DNA of 51,729 nt from assembly GCA_002305075.1 (NCBI GenBank), contig DBQC01000025.1:1-51729 (forward strand), written 5' to 3'. The notes beneath the pieces were generated by a model. That model was not told where the DNA came from. It worked only from the letters and a program-made list of their open reading frames with translations, and did no database searches. The position numbers and the translations under genes are program-made. Positions within the stretch are counted from its first letter, which is position 1. Each line of letters starts with the position of its first letter. This document shows, in pieces, positions 1 through 7,640 of this stretch. This stretch comes from Ruminococcaceae bacterium UBA1404 (GTDB taxonomy: Bacteria; Bacillota; Clostridia; Oscillospirales; Ruminococcaceae).

Positions 1-56
1 GCTGGTGTCGAAAGAAGTTAAGATACCCTGACAAGGAGCAGGGCGAGCGTGAGGCT

Positions 57-323
57 ATGCAAATAGAAATCAGATTTGGTAAGGTGTACCCGCAGGCTTT
101 GTTTGATGGACTCCCGCCTGATTGGGAAGTGACTGACGAGTACCTAATTATTGACGACCAGACAGTAGATGAGCCTGTTGATATACTCACTTGTGAAATC
201 GAGTACCATCTCGATGAGAGTATCAACATACAAAGGGAGATTGCTATAAGCAATTTGGAAACATGGCTTGAGGAAAAAGACCCGCAGGCTTGTAAGGCAT
301 TGATAGCTCTGTCTGGTTGCTGA
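57..323 (+). CDS. Small acidic protein of unknown function
   Basis: An 88-residue, strongly acidic protein (many Asp/Glu, a VDEPVDIL segment) with no signal peptide or membrane segment. I do not recognise the family. The ATG has only a GTGAGG directly in front of it, and a better AAGGAG lies 18 bases upstream. The same frame is open to the left edge of the window, so the gene could begin outside it. Another frame ends with a TAA at 19-21, which could be the end of an upstream gene. Codon use is AT-rich like the methyltransferase behind it, and a terminator follows directly. Such small acidic genes are common in phages and mobile elements, but that link is only inference. Confidence 0.5.
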   Translation: MQIEIRFGKVYPQALFDGLPPDWEVTDEYLIIDDQTVDEPVDILTCEIEYHLDESINIQREIAISNLETWLEEKDPQACKALIALSGC

Positions 324-329
324 TAAAAC

Positions 330-370
330 GAGAGCCCTCCCAGAAGAAATTACCTTCCGAGAGGGTTTTT
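330..370 (+). terminator. Terminator after the small acidic gene
   Basis: AGCCCTC (333-339) pairs with GAGGGTT (361-367), with further A-T and G-T pairs outside. The right arm runs into five T at 366-370. The hairpin begins 6 bases after the stop codon of the small gene. Confidence 0.6.
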
Positions 371-372
371 AC
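356..372 (+). repeat. Left copy of 17-bp direct repeat around the RM pair
   Basis: The sequence TCCGAGAGGGTT followed by TTTAC recurs at 2898-2914 with one mismatch (16 of 17). This copy is also the right arm of a terminator hairpin. The two copies enclose exactly the methyltransferase and endonuclease genes with their promoters. Confidence 0.6.
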
Positions 373-412
373 ATGGGTCGACTACAAAAGCCCCACCAGT
401 ACGAACTTCCTA

Positions 413-441
413 TTGATTTTTAGGAGCGTAATCTATATAAT
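413..441 (+). promoter_or_regulatory. Promoter of the methyltransferase gene
   Basis: The -35 box is TTGATT (413-418) and the -10 box TATAAT (436-441), with a 17-base spacer. Transcription would start near 448, giving a leader of about 40 bases. Confidence 0.75.
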
Positions 442-460
442 AGTAGGGTACATAAAAATA

Positions 461-472
461 TTCGTATACGAA
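461..472. promoter_or_regulatory. Perfect 12-bp palindrome, candidate operator
   Basis: TTCGTATACGAA is its own reverse complement. It sits just downstream of the predicted transcription start and just upstream of the GGAGG ribosome binding site (476-480). This is where a bound repressor would block transcription. The methyltransferase carries its own N-terminal helix-turn-helix and is the obvious candidate binder, which is inference. Confidence 0.5.
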
Positions 473-488
473 AACGGAGGTAGACCCT

Positions 489-1895
489 ATGTTAACAGTA
501 AGTGATGTTGCTAAGCAACTCAAAGTCACAGCACAGTATATAAGGACTTTGCTACGCAAAGGAGATTTACAGGCCGAAATGGTTGGTAAGCAGTGGATTA
601 TACAGCCTGAGGCTGTCGAAAAATACATTAAAGACTTTAATGTCGTGGTAGAGCCTGACGACCGCCCAAATAAAAGCAGTCAATTACCTGAAATTATTGC
701 CCTCAGCTTCTTCTCTGGAGCTATGGGGCTTGATATAGGTTTAAGAAAAGGCGGGATTGAGCCTATACTCGCCTGCGAGGTTGACAAGTACTGCCGTATG
801 ACTATAGCAGCCAATAATCCTGATATAGCCCTTATAGGCGATATAAACAAATACTCAGCAGATAAAATACTTGAATTTGCTGGCGTTCCTAAAGGCAGAA
901 AAATTGATGTCATTGTTGGAGGTCCACCTTGTCAGGCGTTTTCATCTGCAGGCTCTCGTAGAGGTCTGGATGATGACCGTGGAAATGTGTTTCTTACTTT
1001 TGTTGACCGTATAGTCGAAATACAACCTACATACGCAGTAATCGAAAACGTAAGAGGGCTACTGTCTTCTCCATACCCATATTCAGATGATTTGACTTTT
1101 GAAGAATGTGTGAAGGCAGGAATTGAGCCAATAAAAGGCGGAGCACTACTTCACATCCTCAGACGACTTCGTGAAGCAGGATATACTGTTTCATTTGAGT
1201 TGTACAACGCTGCAAACTTTGGAGCTCCTCAGATACGTGAACGTGTCGTAATAATTGCATATAAAGGTAGCGAGAAGGTTGGATACTTAACACCTACACA
1301 CTCCGACAATGAAGCGTACGGACTGCCTAAGTGGAATACTCTCCGTACGGCTCTAAATCAGCTACCCGCAGATATTGAGCATCATCATGTAGATTTCCCT
1401 GAGCAAAGATTGAAATTTTACAGGATGCTTACTGAAGGCCAGTACTGGCGTAACTTACCGTTAGAAGCACAGAAAGAAGCTATGGGCAAGTCATTCTATC
1501 TTGGTGGTGGAAAAACTGGTTTCTTCCGTAGACTTGCTTTCGATAAGCCTTCACCAACACTTGTTACACATCCTGCTATGCCAGCTACTGATTTATGCCA
1601 TCCTATAGAGGACAGACCTCTTAGCGTCGAGGAGTATAAAGTCATTCAAGGATTTCCTCTTGATTGGAAGATATGTGGCTCTATTGTCGAGCAGTACAAG
1701 CAAATCGGTAATGCCGTGCCGATAAAACTGGGTGAAGCTATTGCTAAGAAAATATTAGACCACATGAACGGCAAGAAGGCAGAAATACCCGCAGGCTTCA
1801 AATTTTCAAGGTATATAAATACTGATGAGGTTTCGTGGGAGAGAGAAGCACGTAAAGGGATAATCCATGAGGTAGAGCAACTATCCATAATATAA
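489..1895 (+). CDS. DNA (cytosine-5) methyltransferase with N-terminal HTH domain
   Basis: A 468-residue type II C5-cytosine methyltransferase. The catalytic fold shows motif I FFSGAMGLD (74-82), motif IV GGPPCQ with nucleophile Cys148, motif VI ENV (186-188), motif VIII QIRER (248-252) and motif X QIGNAVP (405-411). Residues about 265-375 hold the target-recognition region. Residues 1-50 form a separate excisionase/MerR-like helix-turn-helix, found only in some of these enzymes; M.SsoII and M.EcoRII use an N-terminal HTH to repress their own gene. The start is fixed by GGAGG 8 bases upstream. It transfers methyl from S-adenosylmethionine to protect host DNA from the convergent endonuclease at 1941-2690. 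If that nuclease cuts GGNCC, as its family suggests, this enzyme should share the site. Codon use is AT-rich, a sign of transfer. Confidence 0.93.
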   Translation: MLTVSDVAKQLKVTAQYIRTLLRKGDLQAEMVGKQWIIQPEAVEKYIKDFNVVVEPDDRPNKSSQLPEIIALSFFSGAMGLDIGLRKGGIEPILACEVDKYCRMTIAANNPDIALIGDINKYSADKILEFAGVPKGRKIDVIVGGPPCQAFSSAGSRRGLDDDRGNVFLTFVDRIVEIQPTYAVIENVRGLLSSPYPYSDDLTFEECVKAGIEPIKGGALLHILRRLREAGYTVSFELYNAANFGAPQIRERVVIIAYKGSEKVGYLTPTHSDNEAYGLPKWNTLRTALNQLPADIEHHHVDFPEQRLKFYRMLTEGQYWRNLPLEAQKEAMGKSFYLGGGKTGFFRRLAFDKPSPTLVTHPAMPATDLCHPIEDRPLSVEEYKVIQGFPLDWKICGSIVEQYKQIGNAVPIKLGEAIAKKILDHMNGKKAEIPAGFKFSRYINTDEVSWEREARKGIIHEVEQLSII

Positions 1896-1903
1896 AACGA
1901 ATG

Positions 1904-1936
1904 AAACGTCAGCAGTCTATCAGATTGCTGACGTTT
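1904..1936. terminator. Bidirectional terminator between methyltransferase and endonuclease
   Basis: AAACGTCAGCA (1904-1914) pairs with TGCTGACGTTT (1926-1936), and four more pairs close a 3-base loop. A runs on one side and T runs on the other suit both converging genes. Confidence 0.85.
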
Positions 1937-1940
1937 TATA

Positions 1941-2690
1941 TTAGTACAAGTCTTGTAATCTTGCTCTTGTATCGGCTCCTACTTCTTGTGCTATCTCTAA
2001 TACGATGTCGTAAGTTCCTTCTCCTCCAAGGGTATCCCAATAATCACGTCCTATTAAGACGACTGGGTCAGCTCGAAAATTGAATATACCCATAGGTGGG
2101 TTATGTGCGTATGTAGTTCGGTCTTCACCGTAAGGATTGTAGTACAGTCCAAAGTATACTCTACAGGTTGGGTCTGCAAATAAAAGGCGCAGCATATCCT
2201 GTTTGGCTACGGCTGTTTGGTCGATGTTAGGCTTGACGGTCTTGATGCTCATAAAATTATTGATGCCGTCTTTTACCCACCATAGGTCTGATATTACATG
2301 GTGTGTTACTAATACTCCTGTTCTTGGAGCTCTTGATATTTCAGCTACCGTAACGTCCCAACTATGTGCTGAGCTGCCCGCTCTAAGTGAGTTCATGTGG
2401 GCGTTTATTGCTGCGTCGATACCTGAATCAATACGAATTTCTGTTTGCTTTTGGCGTGAAGCTTCTGTGGCACCTCCAGCCAATGCAACTACTTTACTAA
2501 TTTCTTCTATTACACGCTGTCCAAAAGATGTCGAAAAAGAGCGTTCAAACCTGCTCCAAAAGAGAGCTTCGTCCGATAAAAGAGCCGCATGGAAAGGTCG
2601 ATAGGTTTCTGCATTATCTAATCTGCGTATTGTATTTAGAACGCAGTTGCGGAACTCATCTGCTATTATAGCTCGATATTGTGCTTCCAT
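1941..2690 (-). CDS. Type II restriction endonuclease, TdeIII/MjaII-like
   Basis: A 249-residue protein convergent with the methyltransferase and of the same AT-rich composition. Segments such as SIKTVKPN (148-155), YYNPYGED (183-190) and GRDYWDTLGGEGTY (214-227) recall the TdeIII/MjaII family, which cuts GGNCC. This assignment is from memory of the family and is not certain. The likely PD-(D/E)xK core is SDLWW with Asp135, then SIK with Lys150. The Glu expected two residues before that Lys is Ser148, so the active site is atypical or the acid lies elsewhere. AAAGGGGGA precedes the ATG by about 8 bases. Context (it faces a methyltransferase and shares its terminator) strongly supports a restriction role even if the family is wrong. 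Confidence 0.75.
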   Translation of the reverse strand: MEAQYRAIIADEFRNCVLNTIRRLDNAETYRPFHAALLSDEALFWSRFERSFSTSFGQRVIEEISKVVALAGGATEASRQKQTEIRIDSGIDAAINAHMNSLRAGSSAHSWDVTVAEISRAPRTGVLVTHHVISDLWWVKDGINNFMSIKTVKPNIDQTAVAKQDMLRLLFADPTCRVYFGLYYNPYGEDRTTYAHNPPMGIFNFRADPVVLIGRDYWDTLGGEGTYDIVLEIAQEVGADTRARLQDLY

Positions 2691-2871
2691 TTATATAATC
2701 CCCCTTTGTTAAATACTGGTAGTGATTATATGATAACACTTATCGGCTTTAATTTCTACAGTAAAAAATATTTTATGATAAGAAGTGACTTGTAAATAAC
2801 TTTCTTCTTATTATATAGTGTTTGTTAATCGGCCTAAGATTTTTTATCGAAGTGAATTATGCACGAAAAAC

Positions 2872-2908
2872 AGACCCTCTGAGGGCAGATAAAACGCTCC
2901 GAGAGGGT
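2872..2908 (-). terminator. Terminator read leftward after the gene remnant
   Basis: ACCCTCT (2874-2880) pairs with AGAGGGT (2902-2908). On the minus strand the stem is followed by CTGTTTTT. It lies 12 bases beyond the stop codon of the remnant at 2920-3059. Confidence 0.7.
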
Positions 2909-2914
2909 TATTAC
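2898..2914 (+). repeat. Right copy of 17-bp direct repeat around the RM pair
   Basis: TCCGAGAGGGTT followed by ATTAC matches 356-372 at 16 of 17 positions in the same orientation. It overlaps one arm of the leftward terminator. Confidence 0.6.
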
Positions 2915-2919
2915 TTCTA

Positions 2920-3059
2920 TTACGATTCTGACGTGTCCCCGCACTCCAGTTGCAGCATTACAGAAACAGGTACATAGTTATTCAATTGCTTATTACGTCC
3001 TAAAGTTCCCACAGGTTCAAAAGTGACATACCTCGCAAAGTACTTAAAATTAAAGATTT
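2920..3059 (-). pseudogene. 3' remnant of a foreign gene
   Basis: On the minus strand one frame is open for about 45 codons. It reads from the end of the rRNA methyltransferase gene to a TAA at 2920-2922, with phrases such as FKYFARYVTFEPVGTLGR and NNYVPVSVMLQLECG. The composition resembles a real protein C-terminus, and a terminator follows 12 bases later. No start codon with a ribosome binding site is seen; to the right the frame continues out of phase into rlmD. The simplest reading is the tail of a gene cut by the event that joined island and chromosome. The family is not recognised. Confidence 0.45.
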
Positions 3060-4418
3060 CTATATGTCTTTGCGTTGTATTCCCACTATAACCTCGACGT
3101 GCGCACTTCTCGGGAACATATCCACCGGCTGCACCAGGCGTGCGGTGTAGCCCTGTCGGTCAAACAGCGCTGCGTCTCGGGCGGCGGTAGCGCTGTTGCA
3201 GGACACCATGACCACCCGCTCGGGAGCCATTTTCGCGATGGTGCCAATCAGGGTAGGGGACAGGCCCTTGCGGGGCGGGTCCACCAGCACCACATCGGGG
3301 CGCAGGCCCACAGCGGCAAGATCTTGGGCAGCCTTGGCGGCGTATCCGGTGATAAATCGTGCATTGGTAATGCCGTTAATGGCGGCATTTCGCCGTGCGT
3401 TTTCTATAGCCTCGGGCACAATATCCACCCCAATAACCTGTCCGGCCTTGTGAGCAAGACTTAGGCCGATGGTGCCCGCCCCGCAGTAGAGGTCTACAAC
3501 AACCTCGCTGCCACTAAGGTTGCAAAGCTCGCCCACCCGCTCATAAAGCAGCTGGGCAGCGCTGCGGTTTACCTGATAAAAAGACTCGGCCGACAGCTCA
3601 AAGCGCAGTGCGCAGAGCCGGTCTTCGAGCAAGCCGTCGCCATAGAGGAGATGGGTTTTATCCCCTAGCACTACATTGGTGCGGCGGGTATTCTCGTTTA
3701 GCACAATGGTAGAGATCTCTTGATGAGTTTGTCGCAGTTCGGACACAAAGGCGTCCGCATGGGGCAGGGTAGAGCCGTTTAGCACAAGGCAGAGCATCAC
3801 CTCGCCGGTGGCTTCTCCCATGCGCAAAAACAGTGCCCGCACAAGGCCGCGGTGCTCGGACTCGTCATAGACGCTTAGGTTGTGGCGGCTGATAAAATCC
3901 ACCACGGTGCGACGAATGCACGAGAACAGCTCGGGCTGGAGCAGACAGTCGGAGTGCGGGACAATCCGGTGGGAACGGCGGGCATAAAAACCGGCCACCA
4001 CCTCCCCGTTAGGGGAGCGGCCAATGGGATAGATGGCCTTGTTTCGGTAGCGCATGGGATTGGGGGAGGGAAGAATAGGCAACACCTCGGCGGTGACACC
4101 TCCGATGCGGCGCATATTCTCGGCCACCCATCCGGCCTTGATGGCGCACTCTGCTTCGTAGCTAATGTGGCGCAAGCTGCAACCACCGCAGCGTGGATAG
4201 ACGGGACAGTCGTTTTCACACCGCAGCGCAGAGGGATGCTCAATCTCCTCGGCAATACCATAGCAAAATCGGGACTGCACCTTGACAATGCGGCAGCGCA
4301 CCCGGTCGCCGGGGGCGGTAGTGGGTACAAACACCGCCATGCCTTGATAGCGGCCCACCCCGTTACCCTCGGTATTGATGTCGGTGATGTCTAGGGTGAT
4401 AAGATCATTTTTCTTCAC
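3060..4418 (-). CDS. rlmD: 23S rRNA (uracil-5-)-methyltransferase, RumA/RlmD family
   Basis: A 452-residue TrmA/RumA-family enzyme that methylates C5 of uracil in 23S rRNA; Gram-positive members such as RlmCD may modify two sites. It has an N-terminal TRAM RNA-binding domain and four Fe-S-type cysteines, including CPVYPRCGGC. The SAM fold carries DLYCGAGTIGL, followed by DPPRKG and the catalytic VSCNSAT. The start is GTG: AAGGAG sits 6 bases before it, while the frame open further upstream lies inside the transporter gene. That binding site overlaps the transporter stop, so the two are one operon. The last codons border the AT-rich island, and the final residues could be island-derived, although the catalytic domain is complete. 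Confidence 0.9.
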   Translation of the reverse strand: MKKNDLITLDITDINTEGNGVGRYQGMAVFVPTTAPGDRVRCRIVKVQSRFCYGIAEEIEHPSALRCENDCPVYPRCGGCSLRHISYEAECAIKAGWVAENMRRIGGVTAEVLPILPSPNPMRYRNKAIYPIGRSPNGEVVAGFYARRSHRIVPHSDCLLQPELFSCIRRTVVDFISRHNLSVYDESEHRGLVRALFLRMGEATGEVMLCLVLNGSTLPHADAFVSELRQTHQEISTIVLNENTRRTNVVLGDKTHLLYGDGLLEDRLCALRFELSAESFYQVNRSAAQLLYERVGELCNLSGSEVVVDLYCGAGTIGLSLAHKAGQVIGVDIVPEAIENARRNAAINGITNARFITGYAAKAAQDLAAVGLRPDVVLVDPPRKGLSPTLIGTIAKMAPERVVMVSCNSATAARDAALFDRQGYTARLVQPVDMFPRSAHVEVIVGIQRKDI

Positions 4419-4428
4419 AGAGGTCTCC

Positions 4429-5376
4429 TTAAATAAGTCCAAACGAGCGCAGCAGCAGCACGCCGCCAAAGATGGTGAACACCGAGCAGAAGGTGCTGAG
4501 CACCACAATTTCTCCGGCCAGCTCACTGTCGCAACCCATGTTTCGGGCAATAATAAAGCTTGTGGTGGCCACCGGCGCTGCGCTAAGAATGTACAGCGAA
4601 CCCAGTTCAGGCCCTCTAAAGCCCAGCCAGACCAGCACAGGGGTTATCATCAGCGGCAGCGCCACCAGACGCACAAGGACGGCCACCGAGTTAAGCATGC
4701 GGTTTTGCCGCGCATTCTCAAAACTAAAATGAGCGCCCAACGCCATCATGGCCAGCGGCCCCGAGGCATTGGCCAGCTCGCCCACCGGGGACATCACGAT
4801 GGCGGGAAGCTTGATGTTTAGCAGCGAAAAACCAAGCCCGAATATCGTGGCCAAAATGAGTCGGTTGGTAATAATCTGCTTAAACAAGCCCATAACATTT
4901 ACTTTTTTGCCGCCATTATCACCATAAAGCGAAAGTACAAGAACAGCCATCAGATTAAACAGCGGCACCGAAGTGGCCACAATCAGGGTCATGGGCAGCA
5001 TATTCTGCTCACCAAACAGGTTGCGGCCCAACGGCAGACCCAAAATAACAGCGTTGGTGCGAAAGCTCGCCTGAATTAGCGTGCCCAACTTAGGGCGCTC
5101 CTTGACAAATAGCGGAAAAACCAAGGCTCCCACCAGCAGCTCAAACAAGATGAGCACCGTCATGGCTCCTATAAGTACGGGATTAAAGTTCTCGGCAATA
5201 TTGGAGTTATAGGTGGTGCGAAACAACGAGCAGGGCAGCGCAAAATCAAAACAAAAGCGGTTAAAAATCTCGGCAAATCCTTCGGGTAACCAGCGCTTTT
5301 GCCTGATCAAATAGCCAAAGCCCATCATGACAAACAGGGGTAGAACGGCGTTAACGGCAAACATAAAATTGTCCAA
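4429..5376 (-). CDS. AEC-family transporter (auxin efflux carrier-like)
   Basis: An integral membrane protein of about 315 residues with roughly ten hydrophobic segments in two halves, typical of the auxin efflux carrier/malate permease superfamily. The C-terminal half ends in a characteristic AAPVATTSFIIA segment. Family members export or exchange organic acids; the substrate cannot be read from the sequence. The chosen start is TTG (5376-5374), with AGGTG 6 bases upstream; a GTG three codons earlier is possible but has no good ribosome binding site. It is the first gene of the operon with rlmD, with only 10 bases between the two coding regions. Confidence 0.85.
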   Translation of the reverse strand: MDNFMFAVNAVLPLFVMMGFGYLIRQKRWLPEGFAEIFNRFCFDFALPCSLFRTTYNSNIAENFNPVLIGAMTVLILFELLVGALVFPLFVKERPKLGTLIQASFRTNAVILGLPLGRNLFGEQNMLPMTLIVATSVPLFNLMAVLVLSLYGDNGGKKVNVMGLFKQIITNRLILATIFGLGFSLLNIKLPAIVMSPVGELANASGPLAMMALGAHFSFENARQNRMLNSVAVLVRLVALPLMITPVLVWLGFRGPELGSLYILSAAPVATTSFIIARNMGCDSELAGEIVVLSTFCSVFTIFGGVLLLRSFGLI

Positions 5377-5456
5377 AACAAGCACCTCTACTGTTTATTA
5401 GCGGCTGTCAGGCGGGTTAAGAAAATCCGCAAGAGAATCTGCCAAACCAATCATAA

Positions 5457-5465
5457 ATTATAGCA
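5457..5465 (-). promoter_or_regulatory. Extended -10 promoter of the transporter-rlmD operon
   Basis: On the minus strand TGCTATAAT forms an extended -10 element. No good -35 is visible, which is normal for this promoter type. Transcription would start about 75 bases upstream of the transporter. Confidence 0.6.
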
Positions 5466-5522
5466 CGAAAGCCGGTTATTTACCAGCCATATGGGCCAAA
5501 AAACGGGCTTTTTACTGTTCTT

Positions 5523-5552
5523 TTGTCAAATATGGGCCGAATATGCTATCAT
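5523..5552 (+). promoter_or_regulatory. Promoter of the ABC-F gene
   Basis: TTGTCA (5523-5528) and TATCAT (5547-5552) are separated by 18 bases, 34 bases upstream of the ATG. Confidence 0.6.
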
Positions 5553-5586
5553 AGCTCTGTATGCAGTAACAGTAAGGAGACTCGTC

Positions 5587-7509
5587 ATGCTCATCAGCCT
5601 TGACTCTGTTATAAAATATTACGGCGCCACGCTAATCCTAAACGGCGTGACGGCTACCATAAACCCCGGTGACCGCATCGGACTGATCGGACCTAACGGC
5701 TCGGGTAAAACCACACTGCTGGGGCTCATAAGCGGTGAGATCTCGGCCGACAGCGGAACCATTTCCCGGATGCCCCGACTGCGGATTGGGTACTTTCACC
5801 AGTCGGCCCGAATGGAGCTCAGCGGCAGCATCGAGGAGGAGCTGCGCCGCCCCTTTGCTCATCTGATAGACATCAAGAACCGGCTGGACGACACCGCCCG
5901 CTGCATGGCCGAGTGCGACCCCACATCCGAACAGGGACAGACTCTGGCCGCCGAATACGACCGGCTCAACACGGCCTTTGAGAGCGGCGAGGGCTATCTT
6001 ATCGATGTAAAAATCAATGCTGTGGTGGAGGGCATGGGCTTTGCCGACTTTGACAGGACCATGCCCACCAGCCAGCTTTCGGGGGGCGAGGGTACCCGTC
6101 TGGGCCTTGCAAAGCTGCTGCTCACCGAACCCGACCTGCTCATCCTCGACGAGGTGACCAACCACCTAGACTTTGGTATGCTGGCCTTTTTAGAGGACTA
6201 TTTAAGCCGATATAAGGGCGCAGTGCTCACCGTGTCGCACGACCGGTATTACCTTGAAAAATCCACCAACAAAACCTGGGAGATTGAGAATCGGCAGCTT
6301 GTGACCTATCCGGCCGCCTACCATGCTTATCTGCCCCTAAAAGCCCAGCGCGAGGCCATGATCGAGAAGGAATACGCCCGCTATACCGCCGAAAAGGCCC
6401 GGTTGGAGGATTATGTGCGGCGCAATATCGAGCGGGCTTCCACCTCGGCCATGGCCAAAAGTCGTATCAAAATGCTCGAGCGCATGGAGCAAAAACCCCC
6501 TCCGGCCCCCCGGCCAAAGCTGCCCCGCTTTAACTTTGTCGAGCAAAGCCAGCCTGTAAAGGATGTATTGACCGTGGAGGGTCTCTCCCTCAGCGTGGGG
6601 GAGCAGGCGGACAAAAGGCAGCTTTTTTCCGGCCTTGATATGACCGTTACCCGGGGCGAACGCCTTGCCATTATCGGGCCGAATGGGGTGGGCAAGTCTA
6701 CACTGTTTCGGGCACTGGCGGGGGCTTTGCGGTCGGACACCGGACAGATAGGGTGGGGGAGGGGCGTGATTCTTTCTCGCTTTGCTCAGGACGACGATGC
6801 CCTTCAGGGCAGCGGCAGCGTGCTCGATTATTTGTGGAACCTATTTCCCGGGGCGGACGCCCACAGTCTGCGCAGCCTGCTCGGGGGCGTGGGCATCACG
6901 GGCGAGGAGGTCTATAAGCCAGTGGCGGTGCTGTCCGGCGGCGAGAAAGCCAAGCTCAAGCTGGCGGTGATGCTCATGGAAAAGGGCAATGTGCTGCTCA
7001 TGGACGAGCCCACCAACCATCTGGACATCCCGGCCAAGGAACAGCTGGAGGCCGCCATGCGGGAATTTACGGGTACCATCATCGCCATCTCCCACGACCG
7101 CCACTTTCTCACGGCCATTCCCACCCGCATCATGGAGCTCACCGAGACGGGTGGGCGGTTTTACAGCGGCAATTTTACCGACTATTTGGCTGCCAAGCAG
7201 GCTGAGAAGGCCGCCCGTCCGGCGCCTGTGGTCCCGGCTGCCGAAAAGAAGAACACGGCCTACCATCGCACCAAAAAGCAGCGCAGTGCCCAGCAGGCTC
7301 TAAAGACCCGGATTGAGCGCTGCGAGGCCGACATCGCCGAACGGGAAGACCGAATTGCCGAGATTGAACGGCTGCTTTCCACCCCCGAAGTGTCCTCGGA
7401 CTACCCTAAGCTGCTTTCCCTCACCGAGGAGCTTCAGTGCTGCCGGGAGGCGATAGACGCTTTACTTTTGGAATGGGAGGCGCTGCACCTGGAGCTGGAG
7501 GCAATTTAG
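5587..7509 (+). CDS. ABC-F family ATPase
   Basis: A 640-residue soluble protein with two ABC ATPase domains and no membrane segments. The first has GPNGSGKTT, the signature LSGGEGTRL and LLILDEVTNHLD; the second has GPNGVGKST, LSGGEKAKL and VLLMDEPTNHLD. A charged linker (about residues 240-320) separates them and a C-terminal coiled coil (about 570-640) follows, the Uup/EttA-like layout. ABC-F proteins act on the ribosome, adjusting translation or displacing antibiotics; which applies here cannot be told. The ATG at 5587 has AAGGAG 7 bases before it; the frame opens 32 codons earlier but without a ribosome binding site. It stands alone behind its own promoter, divergent from the transporter-rlmD operon. 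Confidence 0.92.
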   Translation: MLISLDSVIKYYGATLILNGVTATINPGDRIGLIGPNGSGKTTLLGLISGEISADSGTISRMPRLRIGYFHQSARMELSGSIEEELRRPFAHLIDIKNRLDDTARCMAECDPTSEQGQTLAAEYDRLNTAFESGEGYLIDVKINAVVEGMGFADFDRTMPTSQLSGGEGTRLGLAKLLLTEPDLLILDEVTNHLDFGMLAFLEDYLSRYKGAVLTVSHDRYYLEKSTNKTWEIENRQLVTYPAAYHAYLPLKAQREAMIEKEYARYTAEKARLEDYVRRNIERASTSAMAKSRIKMLERMEQKPPPAPRPKLPRFNFVEQSQPVKDVLTVEGLSLSVGEQADKRQLFSGLDMTVTRGERLAIIGPNGVGKSTLFRALAGALRSDTGQIGWGRGVILSRFAQDDDALQGSGSVLDYLWNLFPGADAHSLRSLLGGVGITGEEVYKPVAVLSGGEKAKLKLAVMLMEKGNVLLMDEPTNHLDIPAKEQLEAAMREFTGTIIAISHDRHFLTAIPTRIMELTETGGRFYSGNFTDYLAAKQAEKAARPAPVVPAAEKKNTAYHRTKKQRSAQQALKTRIERCEADIAEREDRIAEIERLLSTPEVSSDYPKLLSLTEELQCCREAIDALLLEWEALHLELEAI

Positions 7510-7554
7510 CCCTAATAATCCGACATTTTTTTCCTGACAAGTAGGTTACACGCC

Positions 7555-7584
7555 TTGACAGCAAGACTGCAATTATAGTAATAT
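7555..7584 (+). promoter_or_regulatory. Promoter of the transglutaminase-like gene
   Basis: A perfect TTGACA (7555-7560) and TAATAT (7579-7584) with an 18-base spacer, about 55 bases before the start codon. Confidence 0.65.
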
Positions 7585-7640
7585 TTACTTGCAATAGTAG
7601 AAAAATATGGATTTGAAATTTTGGTTATAGGAGGTGTCCT

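Larger units (their letters stand above)
2691..2919. promoter_or_regulatory. Upstream region of the endonuclease gene with inverted repeats
   Basis: No open frame is seen. On the minus strand TATAAT (2725-2730) is a good -10 box, but no clear -35 lies 17 bases upstream, so the promoter looks weak or activator-dependent. Two dyads overlap or flank it: GATAA-CAC-TTATC (2732-2744) and ATAAGAAG (2778-2785) with CTTCTTAT (2804-2811). These could be operator sites limiting endonuclease expression. The 12-bp palindrome of the methyltransferase promoter is not repeated here. The right part holds the terminator at 2872-2908. Confidence 0.45.
1..3060. other. AT-richer restriction-modification island
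   Basis: This stretch is visibly AT-richer (roughly 40-45% GC by eye) than everything after about 3060. Its codons favour A/T endings (ATA, TTA, AGA), which the neighbouring genes avoid. It carries a small unknown gene, a cytosine methyltransferase, a convergent restriction endonuclease and a 3' gene remnant. The right boundary coincides with the 3' end of the rRNA methyltransferase gene. The left boundary lies outside the window. No integrase or transposase is seen, so how it arrived is unknown. Confidence 0.7.

Noticed and set aside
1901..2604. Plus-strand open frames opposite the endonuclease gene
   Set aside because: They have no ribosome binding sites and no recognisable protein character, and the minus-strand gene explains the region.
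3075..3464. Plus-strand frames opposite rlmD and other long antisense frames in the GC-rich genes
   Set aside because: Long antisense frames are expected in GC-rich coding DNA; none shows a family motif or a ribosome binding site.
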